Origin: Marinisporobacter sp.
GTDB lineage: Bacteria > Bacillota > Clostridia > Peptostreptococcales > Thermotaleaceae
Direction of reading: 5' to 3'
NCBI GenBank assembly: GCA_025210395.1
Contig: JAOARV010000048.1
Coordinates: 99,736-163,735 of the forward strand
Length of the DNA: 64,000 nt
Part shown: positions 57,355 to 64,000 of the stretch, piece by piece
Layout of the letters: every line of letters begins with the position of its first letter
Numbering within the stretch: the first letter of the stretch is position 1
The notes under the pieces: generated by a model
Told to the model about the DNA's origin: nothing
The model's database searches: none
The model's input: the letters and a program-made list of their open reading frames with translations, nothing else
Program-made: the position numbers and the translations under genes

Positions 57355-58002
57355 GTGTTATTTATTTATAGTAGTATGATAGTCATTATATTTTTAATCA
57401 TTTTGTTATGTATGTCTGTCATTATAGATATAAAAATTCTTAAAGATCATGATAATGATAAAATTATTTTAGAATTTAAAACATTATTTGAGTTAATTAA
57501 ATATAAAATTGAAATTCCTTTTATAGATTTAACTATGAAAAAAAATGGACTTCCTTTTTTGAAAATGAGTACAGAAGTGAAAAAAGGGCAAACAGAGGAA
57601 TTAAGTGAAGAAAAAAAATCTATTGTTACTTTAAAGGAAATGAAAGCAATTTATAGAAAAGTAAAATGCTTTTTCTATACTCATGAAAAGGGGATTCGAT
57701 ATATTTTGGGGAGATTAAAAATAAGTAGTTTTTTATGGAAAACAGAGGTTGGTGTGAATGATGCAGCATTCACAGGAATGGTATCAGGAATATTATGGAT
57801 ATTTCAAGAGCAAATGATTATCCTATTAAGAAATCATGCTAAGTGCAATGAGATGAATTCAAAAGTAATGCCACATTTTAATAAAGAAGTTTTTAAAACT
57901 ACCCTTCATTGTATAATAAAGGTTAAAATAGGCTATATTATTATTGCAGGAATAAAGTTTGGATGTACATTATTAATAAAGGAAGGTGAATGTGATGGGT
58001 AG
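57355..58002 (+). CDS. DUF2953 domain membrane protein
   Basis: About 215 residues from GTG at 57355; the exact start is uncertain (GTG 57352 or ATG 57376 also fit). An N-terminal transmembrane helix (MIVIIFLIILLCMSVIIDI) and a C-terminal domain with WKTEVGVNDAAFTGMVSGILW typical of DUF2953, a family paired with ytfJ in spore formers. Function unknown. Its last eight bases overlap ytfJ. Confidence 0.75.
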   Translation: MLFIYSSMIVIIFLIILLCMSVIIDIKILKDHDNDKIILEFKTLFELIKYKIEIPFIDLTMKKNGLPFLKMSTEVKKGQTEELSEEKKSIVTLKEMKAIYRKVKCFFYTHEKGIRYILGRLKISSFLWKTEVGVNDAAFTGMVSGILWIFQEQMIILLRNHAKCNEMNSKVMPHFNKEVFKTTLHCIIKVKIGYIIIAGIKFGCTLLIKEGECDG

Positions 58003-58441
58003 TCATCCAATAGAAGCTTTAATGAAAACGACAATGGAAAGTTTAAAGGACATGGTAGATGTAAATACAATCGTTGGAGATCCTGTTGAAACACCAGATG
58101 GGACAGTAATCATTCCTATATCTAGAGTATCTTTTGGATTTGCTTCAGGCGGTGGAGAATATAATGAAAAAAATAGTAGAGAAGTTAATGAAACAGAACA
58201 AAGTGAAAAATTACCTTTTGCTGGAGGTACTGGAGCAGGTGTTTCTGTACAGCCTGTAGCCTTTATGGTTGTGGGAAATGGGGAGATGAAATTATTGCCT
58301 GTTGATCAAAACGCAAACATGCTAGATAGTTTATTTAATTTTATGCCTAAATTTGTAGATAAAATTCAAGGAATGGGAGATAAGAAAAATCAAAAGAAAA
58401 CAAAGAGAATAGAAAAAGAGGATGAAAATACAGAAGAGTAA
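57995..58441 (+). CDS. ytfJ: GerW family sporulation protein YtfJ
   Basis: 148 residues from ATG at 57995 (in-frame GTG at 57986 lies inside GGAAGGTGA). GerW/YtfJ proteins are present in nearly all endospore formers and are needed for normal spore germination. Conserved core: VGDPVETPDGTVIIPISRVSFGFASGGGEY, then GGTGAGVSVQPVAFMVVG. The C-terminal tail is charged. In Bacillus ytfI (DUF2953) and ytfJ are adjacent in the same order. Confidence 0.93.
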   Translation: MGSHPIEALMKTTMESLKDMVDVNTIVGDPVETPDGTVIIPISRVSFGFASGGGEYNEKNSREVNETEQSEKLPFAGGTGAGVSVQPVAFMVVGNGEMKLLPVDQNANMLDSLFNFMPKFVDKIQGMGDKKNQKKTKRIEKEDENTEE

Positions 58442-58470
58442 GGATTGATATATTATTCCTTACTTTTTTT
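58437..58470 (+). terminator. Terminator after ytfJ
   Basis: AGTAAGGA (58437-58444) and TCCTTACT (58457-58464), then seven T. Overlaps the stop codon. Confidence 0.8.
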
Positions 58471-58482
58471 CATGCTATAGTT

Positions 58483-58512
58483 GTATGTTTTTATCACAAG
58501 TAGCTCATACTA
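58483..58512 (+). promoter_or_regulatory. Candidate SigG-type promoter of the second DacB-like gene
   Basis: GTATG (58483-58487), 18-bp spacer, CATACTA (58506-58512), matching the forespore SigG pattern GHATR, 17-18 bp, CATNHTA. The GG before CAT is replaced by CT. Confidence 0.45.
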
Positions 58513-58545
58513 GGATTAGTTATTTTAACAAATGGAGTGATGAAT

Positions 58546-59664
58546 TTGAAAAGACAACGAATTTTTATCTTGATAGTAATGAGCCTTTTTTTTACTGTTC
58601 ATACAACTATAGCTATTGGACAAGCTATGGCTGTATCAGCCAGTAGTGCAATTGTAATGGATGTAAAAACAGGAAGAGTTTTGTATAAAAGAAATATTAA
58701 TGATAGAAAGCCTATGGCAAGTACTACAAAAATCATGACTGCTTTACTGGGACTAGAAAAGTGTCCATTAGATAAAAATGTAAAAGTTCCTAAGAATGCA
58801 GTCGGTGTAGAAGGATCATCTATTTATTTAGATTATGATGAAACCCTGAAAATGAAAGATTTAGTCTATGGACTAATGCTAAGGTCAGGAAATGATGCAG
58901 CAGTAGCTATTGCAACGCATGTTTCAGGTTCTGTAGAAAAATTTGCATCTCTTATGAATGAAAGAGCAAAAAAAATAGGAGCGAATAATACAAATTTTGT
59001 AAATCCCCATGGATTGCATCATAAAGATCATTATACTACAGCCTATGACCTTGCTCTTATTACAAGAGAAGCTTTAATGAATCCACAATTTAAAGAGATC
59101 GTAAAGACAAAAATGTGGGTTGCTGATCGAGATGGTTTTAAATATTTTTATAATAAAAATAAAACATTAAGACAATTTGAAGGTGGAGATGGTGTTAAGA
59201 CAGGATATACAAAAGTAGCGGGAAGATGTTTAGTTACATCAGCCACAAGAAATGGCGTACAGCTTGTTTGTGTGGTATTAAATGATCCTAATTGGTTTCA
59301 AGATTCATATGATTTACTAGATTATGCATTTCATAAATATAAACCTGTGTCCATTTTAAAAAAGGATGCTATTGTTAAAACTATTGGTGTGGAAAATGGA
59401 AAGAAAAAAAATACGAAAGTAGTTGTAAAGGAAAATATTCTATTTCCCTTAACAGAAGAAGAAAAGGAAAATATTCGCACCGTGTTAGAAGTAAAAGAAA
59501 ACTACCAAGCACCCATAAAAAGAGGGCAAGAAATGGGCAAAGCGAAAATATATCTTGAAGGCAATTTATTATATACTACAGAGATCATAGCAAGAGAGGA
59601 TATTGAAGAAAAAGATTTAAAAGATAAAGTTATGGATTTTATTCGTAGAAAAAATCCAATATAA
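58546..59664 (+). CDS. dacB: D-alanyl-D-alanine carboxypeptidase, DacB-type
   Basis: 372 residues if started at TTG 58546, eight bases after GGAG; ATG at 58540 is also possible but sits too close. Signal peptide (about 1-30). Active site STTK in MASTTKIMTALLGLE, SGN in MLRSGNDAAVAIATH, KTG in DGVKTGYTKVAGRC, then a PBP5_C domain. A SigG-like promoter and the location next to ytfJ suggest a spore-wall role; paralogue of the enzyme at 54.7 kb. Confidence 0.85.
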   Translation: MKRQRIFILIVMSLFFTVHTTIAIGQAMAVSASSAIVMDVKTGRVLYKRNINDRKPMASTTKIMTALLGLEKCPLDKNVKVPKNAVGVEGSSIYLDYDETLKMKDLVYGLMLRSGNDAAVAIATHVSGSVEKFASLMNERAKKIGANNTNFVNPHGLHHKDHYTTAYDLALITREALMNPQFKEIVKTKMWVADRDGFKYFYNKNKTLRQFEGGDGVKTGYTKVAGRCLVTSATRNGVQLVCVVLNDPNWFQDSYDLLDYAFHKYKPVSILKKDAIVKTIGVENGKKKNTKVVVKENILFPLTEEEKENIRTVLEVKENYQAPIKRGQEMGKAKIYLEGNLLYTTEIIAREDIEEKDLKDKVMDFIRRKNPI

Positions 59665-59716
59665 AAAGCCATAAAATTTAATAAAGTTGGTGTAACCAAT
59701 TTAAAAGGTAAAAAAT

Positions 59717-59742
59717 ACCCTATAAGTATAGGGTGTTTTTAT
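59717..59742 (+). terminator. Terminator before the flavoprotein pair
   Basis: ACCCTAT (59717-59723) and ATAGGGT (59728-59734), AAGT loop, then GTTTTTATT. It leaves almost no room for a promoter before the next gene, so readthrough or a promoter within 59665-59716 is needed. Confidence 0.75.
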
Positions 59743-59766
59743 TGCTCGAAATTGGAGGGATGCATA

Positions 59767-60735
59767 TTGGGTGAAAGACTTGGTTGTATAGATGCTGGAA
59801 GTGAATATTGTCCATGTCATTTGGCTGAAACAAATGATTGTTTAATCTGTTCCCAACTTCAAGGAAAAAGTTTTTGCGATTGTAATTGGAGTGGCGTATG
59901 TATCTATCAAAACTTTCATTGGTGCGGCGATAAAAAAAATGATATGCGTACAGTGGCTGAAGGAAGAATTATGGAAAGAAAAAAGGTTCATGAAGAAATA
60001 CTTCTTTTAAAGCTAGGGGTTACAAAAACTCTTGCAAGACAATTAAAGCAACCAGGATCTTATGTATTTCTTAGAGATCCAGAAAAACCATATTTTTTTA
60101 ATGTACCTATGTCTATTATGGATGCGAATGAAAATACAGGAGAAATTCATATAGCTGTGCAAATTGTAGGACCAAAGACGAAAGCATTAATGGCATGTAA
60201 GGACAAAATTTTAATAAAGGGACCTTATTGGAATGGGGTATTAGGAATAAAAAAATTAAAAACAACAAAAGGAGAAAATGTTTTACTTGCTGCAAGGGGG
60301 ATTGCATTAGCGCCATCTGTACTTGCTATAAAATATTTGTTGAAAAACCATAATAAAATTACTTTTATTATGGACCCGGGGAAACTTGGAATGGTGTTTG
60401 TTCATGATTATATAAAAAATCTAAACTTAGAAACAATAGAGCTGAATTTCAAGGAAGAAAAAGGGCTGAAAGATTTTAGAAATATACTAAAAAAAGGAAA
60501 TTATTCCCTTGTATATAGTGCAGGCTCTGATAGGTTTCATAAGAGAGTAGAAAATGCTATAGAGGATATGGATGAAGATATTAAATTTGCGATTACCAAT
60601 AATACACATATGTGCTGTGGAGAAGGAGTTTGTGGCTCTTGTTCGTATAAAACAAAGGGCGGGACAACAGTTAAGATGTGCAAATGTCAGTTAGAGCCTA
60701 AAGAATTGTTAGAAGGGAGGAATGTAAATGTCTAA
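59767..60735 (+). CDS. Sulfide/dihydroorotate dehydrogenase-like FAD/NAD-binding protein with Cys-rich N-terminus
   Basis: 322 residues from TTG at 59767, after GGAGGG. The first 60 residues hold ten cysteines (among them CPCH, CLIC, CDC), probably binding metal or a cluster. A PyrK-type ferredoxin-reductase core follows (FAD-binding beta barrel around 90-165, NAD-binding domain around 170-270). The C-terminal [2Fe-2S] ligands are in MCCGEGVCGSC and, after a gap, MCKCQ. It would shuttle electrons between NAD(P)H and its partner. It overlaps the next flavoprotein gene by eight bases, so the two form one complex or pathway. Substrate unknown. Confidence 0.8.
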   Translation: MGERLGCIDAGSEYCPCHLAETNDCLICSQLQGKSFCDCNWSGVCIYQNFHWCGDKKNDMRTVAEGRIMERKKVHEEILLLKLGVTKTLARQLKQPGSYVFLRDPEKPYFFNVPMSIMDANENTGEIHIAVQIVGPKTKALMACKDKILIKGPYWNGVLGIKKLKTTKGENVLLAARGIALAPSVLAIKYLLKNHNKITFIMDPGKLGMVFVHDYIKNLNLETIELNFKEEKGLKDFRNILKKGNYSLVYSAGSDRFHKRVENAIEDMDEDIKFAITNNTHMCCGEGVCGSCSYKTKGGTTVKMCKCQLEPKELLEGRNVNV

Positions 60736-61750
60736 AGTAGTAATCATTGGAGGCGGTTGGGCAGGAGCTGCAGCTGCTATTACGGCTAAAAAAGCAGGAG
60801 CAAATGTCATCGTCATAGAAAGAATGGATATGCTTTTAGGATTAGGAAATGTTGGAGGAATCATGAGAAATAATGGAAGATATACGGCAGCTGAAGAATG
60901 TATTTTGCTTGGAGCAAAAGAGCTTTTTCATATTACAGATGAAGCATCAAGACATGTAAACATTGACTTTCCTGGGCATAAACATGCAAGCCTCTATGAT
61001 GTATGTAAAGTAGAACCTATGGTTAGAAGATTATTAATAGATATGGATATTGAAATATTATTAAAATCTAGAGCAGTAGATGTAAACGTAGTAGATAATA
61101 GAATTGAAGGAATTATACTGGAAGATGGAAAAATCATTGAAGGAGATGTATTTATCGAAACTACAGGAACTACAGGTCCTATGGGAAATTGCTTAAGATA
61201 TGGAAATGGTTGTTCTATGTGTATCCTAAGATGTCCTTCCTTTGGTCCGAGAGTAAGTATTAGTCAAAAAGCTGGAGTAGAAGATTTGATCGGTAAGAGG
61301 AAAGATGGATCCTATGGAGCTTTTAGTGGATCTTGTAAACTAAATAAGGATTCTCTAAGCAAAGAAATTGTTGAAGAGTTAAATAAAAATGGAGTTGTTT
61401 TATTACCTGTTCCAAAAGAAGAGATTAATACAAAAAAATTAGAGATGAAAGTATGTCAACAATATGCTTTGAAGGAATTTGCTGAAAATTTGGTATTATT
61501 AGATACAGGCCACGCAAAACTAATGGCGCCATTTTATCCATTAGAAAAGCTTAGAAAATTTAAAGGACTCGAAAATGCAAGATATGAAGATCCCTATTCT
61601 GGTGGAAAAGGAAATTCTATAAGATATTTATCTATTGCACCAAGGGACAATACCATGAAAGTTGAAAAACTAAAAAATTTATTCTGTGCAGGGGAAAAAG
61701 CAGGACTCTTTGTAGGGCATACAGATGCACTTAATACCAAAGTGCAATAA
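60728..61750 (+). pseudogene. FAD-dependent oxidoreductase, apparently truncated at its 3' end by an inserted element
   Basis: 340 residues. N-terminal FAD dinucleotide motif VVIIGGGWAGAAAAITAKK; GNGCSMCILRCPSFGPRVS is a conserved Cys-rich stretch; the last recognisable family segment is LFCAGEKAGLFVGHTDA. As I recall, homologues of about 420-430 residues continue with a TGTLAGHNAVR-like segment and some 80 more residues. Here the frame instead ends six residues later (LNTKVQ, stop) on an inverted repeat, next to a serine recombinase. It is therefore probably the 5' part of a gene split by insertion, which may be restored by excision. If the family were shorter than I remember, it would simply be intact. 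Confidence 0.7.
61726..61746. other. Candidate recombinase attachment site (left end of the element)
   Basis: TGCACTT (61726-61732) and AAGTGCA (61740-61746), a perfect 7-bp inverted repeat with a 7-bp centre, exactly where homology to the FAD oxidoreductase family stops. Imperfect dyads around a short core are typical of large serine recombinase sites. Confidence 0.5.
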
Positions 61751-61826
61751 TTAAAATAAAAATAGAAGACATGAAAAAGTTACCAAATCGTAATGATTGT
61801 GTATCAAGTGAGAATTTTTAGGGCTT

Positions 61827-63419
61827 TTATGATTTAGAGCCCCATAAAAAAACTTGGACATGACCAGTTTTTCCATTCCATGTAATTTGATCAATAAGAC
61901 AATGGAAGAGATCTCTTTTATCGTTAACATTTTTTAAAATATCAAATAATGCATTAAAATCTTTTAACGAAGAAATAATTGAATCCATATGTTCATTTTT
62001 AATATTTGTGACTTTTTCAATATTTTTTTTATATGCAATATTCTTTTCTAATTCCTTACATTCTTTATCTAATCTTTCTATTTCTTTGATTAAATAGCTT
62101 GAAACAATGCTGTTTTTATTTTCGGATAATTGTTTGATTAAATTTTGAATAGCGATCATTTTTGTATTGAGTTGGTTATTTAAAGTTACAATTTCTGAAT
62201 GGATAGTAGTAGAATCTTTTTGGGAAAGTTGTTTTAATTCCTTTAGGAGGAGATCTTTTTTTATAGTAATCAATTTATGGATTACTATTTTTTCCAATTG
62301 ATCGCCATGGACATTTTTGTTATCACATTTTATTTTTCCAGAGTTAGTTTTTAAACTGCATGTATAATAATAGGTGCGAAGATTGGTTCCTTTTATTTTA
62401 TTTCCATAGGTTATGCGCATATTACTGCCGCATAGGGCACATTTTAATATACCTGTAAGAAGAGCTGTGTGACTTGTTCCTATTCGAGGGGCTTTTTTCT
62501 TGTTTATTTTAAGTGTTTCTTGTACCAAAAGCCAGTGAGTAGGTTGGATAATTCCCTCATGCTTTCCTATTGCTGCGATCCACTGAGAATAATCTTGTTT
62601 CTTTCCATTTTGATTTTTATTATAAGTAAGAATGCCATATTTTTCATTAGGGCTTCCAGCTGTAGTTACACCTAAAGCTTTAAGATAATTAAAAATTTGA
62701 TCATTTGCTTTTACATATACAGGACTTGTTAAGATGTTATGAATGCTCTTTTTGTTTAAACTACCACCATTTTTACCTTTTATATGAACAGACAATAAAT
62801 ATTTGCTTACTTGTGACAAGGATTTAGTTTCAATATATTTATCGAAAATTAATTTTATAATTTCTAATTCTTCTTTTACGGGAGATAATTGATACATACT
62901 CCTTTCTTTAAATTCTCCATCTAAATAAGTGATTCTCTTACTCTTATAACCTAAGGGTACTTGTCCGCCTAGCCAATGTCCAGACTTTGCAAGCTCTAAC
63001 ATATTATCTCGAATTCTTTCAGCAATAGTTTCTCGCTCAAGCTGTGCAAATACTGCTGCAATATTCATCATAGCACGCCCCATAGGAGTAGAAGTATCAA
63101 ATTGTTCTCGGATACTAATAAAGCTAATGCAGTACTGCTGAAGTTCTTCGATTAAATGAGCAAAATCTGCAATGTTTCTGCTGATCCGGTCTAATCTATA
63201 GCATATAAGCATATCAAACTTTTTTTCTATTGCATCTTGAAGCATTTTTTGAAACATGGGTCTATTGGTAGTGCCTCCAGAAAAGCCTTCATCTTCATAG
63301 ATAATATAATCTGTAATACCATGCATTTTAGCATATTCCTTACACATTTGTACTTGATTTTCAACAGAATCACCTTTGCCAGTAAATTTACTTTTTCTAC
63401 TATATATGGCAGCTTTCAT
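61827..63419 (-). CDS. Large serine recombinase (SpoIVCA/CisA-like)
   Basis: 530 residues on the minus strand. Resolvase-type catalytic domain (residues about 3-150): catalytic Ser10 in YSRKS, ENQVQMC, EDEGFSGGTTNRP, and LDRISRN; then the recombinase DNA-binding domain (about 160-280), a zinc ribbon with CALC and later cysteines (about 325-375), and a coiled coil (about 395-465) for synapsis control. Binding site AAAGGAGCATCCT. It cuts and rejoins two short att sites, and needs a directionality factor to excise. It is transcribed toward the broken oxidoreductase gene, the same layout as Bacillus spoIVCA next to sigK. Confidence 0.95.
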   Translation of the reverse strand: MKAAIYSRKSKFTGKGDSVENQVQMCKEYAKMHGITDYIIYEDEGFSGGTTNRPMFQKMLQDAIEKKFDMLICYRLDRISRNIADFAHLIEELQQYCISFISIREQFDTSTPMGRAMMNIAAVFAQLERETIAERIRDNMLELAKSGHWLGGQVPLGYKSKRITYLDGEFKERSMYQLSPVKEELEIIKLIFDKYIETKSLSQVSKYLLSVHIKGKNGGSLNKKSIHNILTSPVYVKANDQIFNYLKALGVTTAGSPNEKYGILTYNKNQNGKKQDYSQWIAAIGKHEGIIQPTHWLLVQETLKINKKKAPRIGTSHTALLTGILKCALCGSNMRITYGNKIKGTNLRTYYYTCSLKTNSGKIKCDNKNVHGDQLEKIVIHKLITIKKDLLLKELKQLSQKDSTTIHSEIVTLNNQLNTKMIAIQNLIKQLSENKNSIVSSYLIKEIERLDKECKELEKNIAYKKNIEKVTNIKNEHMDSIISSLKDFNALFDILKNVNDKRDLFHCLIDQITWNGKTGHVQVFLWGSKS

Positions 63420-63461
63420 AGGATGCTCCTTTCTTTTTCTTGTTAGGAATATTATTCAAAA

Positions 63462-63488
63462 ATCATATGGATTTTAAAAAGAACGTAT
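63462..63488 (-). promoter_or_regulatory. Weak SigE-like promoter for the serine recombinase
   Basis: Minus strand: ATACGT (complement of 63483-63488), 13-bp spacer, CATATGAT (complement of 63462-63469). One mismatch in the -10 and two in the -35. Same 13-bp spacing as the mciZ promoter. Confidence 0.25.
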
Positions 63489-63532
63489 TTATTTAGTTTG
63501 TCGTATATATATATTAATGAGGAGGTTCACAT

Positions 63533-63712
63533 ATGAGTAAGATTTTAGAAGTAACTGTTTATGAGCCTACTCAAGAAAAGATGGATGAATATAATATACG
63601 TGGAGCAAAAGCTTTAGGGAAGATACTATTTAAGAATATGACGGCTGAAAATTTTGAAAAGTTGATTAACTCTCTTGAAAAACATAACAAGGATGATATA
63701 CGAAAAAATTAG
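63533..63712 (+). CDS. Small divergent protein, candidate recombination directionality factor
   Basis: 59 residues from ATG at 63533, behind the strong site GAGGAGGTTCACAT. It begins MSKILEVTVYEPTQEKMDEY and continues as a basic helical protein with no membrane segment. I do not recognise a named family. Divergent placement 113 bases from the large serine recombinase and a size like the RDF SprB of phage SPbeta (about 58 residues) suggest an excision factor. This is inference from context. It has its own terminator, so it is a real transcription unit. Confidence 0.55.
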   Translation: MSKILEVTVYEPTQEKMDEYNIRGAKALGKILFKNMTAENFEKLINSLEKHNKDDIRKN

Positions 63713-63724
63713 CACATAATTAAG

Positions 63725-63756
63725 AGCCACTCTACTTTAGGGTGGCTTTAAGGTTT
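63725..63756 (+). terminator. Terminator after the 59-residue ORF
   Basis: AGCCACTCTA (63725-63734) and TAGGGTGGCT (63738-63747) with one wobble pair, then TTAAGGTTTT. Confidence 0.65.
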
Positions 63757-63766
63757 TGTATATTGG

Positions 63767-63788
63767 GGAGCATTCTTATCATAAATAA
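63767..63788 (+). repeat. Short direct repeat, copy A
   Basis: GGAGCATTC followed by a 13-base stretch ending AATAA; matches 63861-63882 at 18 of 22 positions, 94 bases apart. Confidence 0.5.
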
Positions 63789-63803
63789 GACTTACAAAGA
63801 ATG

Positions 63804-63831
63804 TTTACAATTAGATGAATTAGTATATAAT
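63804..63831 (+). promoter_or_regulatory. Promoter upstream of the IS110-type region
   Basis: TTTACA (63804-63809), 16-bp spacer, TATAAT (63826-63831). Confidence 0.55.
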
Positions 63832-63837
63832 AAAAGT

Positions 63838-63972
63838 GAATACATAATTCATTTTTATTAGGAGCATTCCTGTAATGAATAAAAATCAAGTTTGAAAAAA
63901 GTAAGCCCTCACAGTAAAATAGAATTGCTTCTGGCCGGAAGTACAAAACTATAATACTGGAGGACTTATACA
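63838..63972 (+). ncRNA. Candidate IS110 noncoding left region (possible bridge RNA)
   Basis: About 135 bases without an ORF between a promoter and the transposase start. It contains CTTC-TGGCC-GGAAG (around 63928) and other short stems. IS110-family elements encode their bridge RNA in this position. The boundaries are not fixed, and the guide loops cannot be assigned without the rest of the element. Confidence 0.35.
63861..63882 (+). repeat. Short direct repeat, copy B
   Basis: Second copy of the 22-base repeat at 63767-63788, with four differences. It lies inside the presumed noncoding region of the IS110-type element. Confidence 0.5.
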
Positions 63973-64000
63973 ATGAATATTACACAAAATGATAAAATTA
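63973..64000 (+). CDS. Start of a probable IS110-family transposase (partial)
   Basis: Nine codons, MNITQNDKI, after ACTGGAGGACTTATACA, then the window ends. This N-terminus is typical of clostridial IS110 transposases (DEDD-type recombinase guided by a bridge RNA). With nine residues the call rests on recall of that start and on the noncoding region upstream. Confidence 0.45.

Noticed and set aside
61821..61843. GGGCT/AGCCC hairpin as terminator of the serine recombinase
   Set aside because: No T-run follows on the minus strand.

Overview
The window is a low-GC, spore-forming Clostridia chromosome, most like an anaerobic, flagellated member of the Alkaliphilus/Crassaminicella kind (the genus is my inference). 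The evidence is the very AT-rich sequence, strong GGAGG ribosome binding sites, frequent TTG/GTG starts, a motility sigma factor at the left edge, and many sporulation genes (spoVS, tepA, spoIIIE-type ftsK, spoIIM, dacF, dacB, ytfJ, a probable mciZ). Almost every gene is on the + strand. The exceptions are a 43-codon ORF at 51.8 kb and a large serine recombinase at 62-63.4 kb.

Layout. 0-3.4 kb: end of a motility region (sigma-28 C-terminus, FapA, three small accessory proteins). 3.5-18 kb: translation, envelope and isoprenoid genes (rpsB, tsf, pyrH, frr, uppS, cdsA, dxr, rseP, ispG, polC, then rimP and nusA). 18-26.5 kb: the nusA-infB operon continuing into rbfA, nrnA, truB, ribF, rpsO and pnp. 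26.5-34.5 kb: polysaccharide deacetylase, M16 protease, dut, ylmC, aspartate kinase, tepA and ftsK, in the order known from Bacillus. 34.5-44.5 kb: mnmH, rimO, pgsA, cinA, recA, rny, spoVS, a PHP-domain protein and purB. 44.5-46.9 kb: a proline T-box controlling proA-proB. 47-53.4 kb: steA/steB, polyprenyl-sugar genes, DUF3866, mciZ, nudF, spoIIM and a DUF4227 protein. 53.5-59.7 kb: xerD, two D-Ala-D-Ala carboxypeptidases, scpA/scpB, DUF2953 and ytfJ. 59.8-64 kb: a two-gene flavoprotein unit whose second gene ends abruptly at a short inverted repeat, followed by a serine recombinase, a divergent 59-codon ORF and the first codons of a probable IS110-type transposase.

Regulation is unusually legible. 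There are consensus vegetative promoters at the T-box, recA and rny, a LexA box at recA, candidate r-protein leaders before rpsB and rpsO, a near-perfect SigH promoter at spoVS, and candidate SigE, SigF and SigG promoters at mciZ, dacF and dacB.

The most interesting items are: (1) an apparent skin-like intervening element starting inside the FAD oxidoreductase gene; (2) a 147-bp structured intergenic repeat present twice with 144/147 identity, each copy before a secreted cell-wall enzyme gene; (3) an RNase Y reading frame with no ATG/GTG/TTG start, preceded by a strong promoter, a ~100-nt transcript region and a terminator; (4) an antisense mciZ-like gene with a SigE-type promoter; (5) the left part of an IS110 element with a possible bridge-RNA region.
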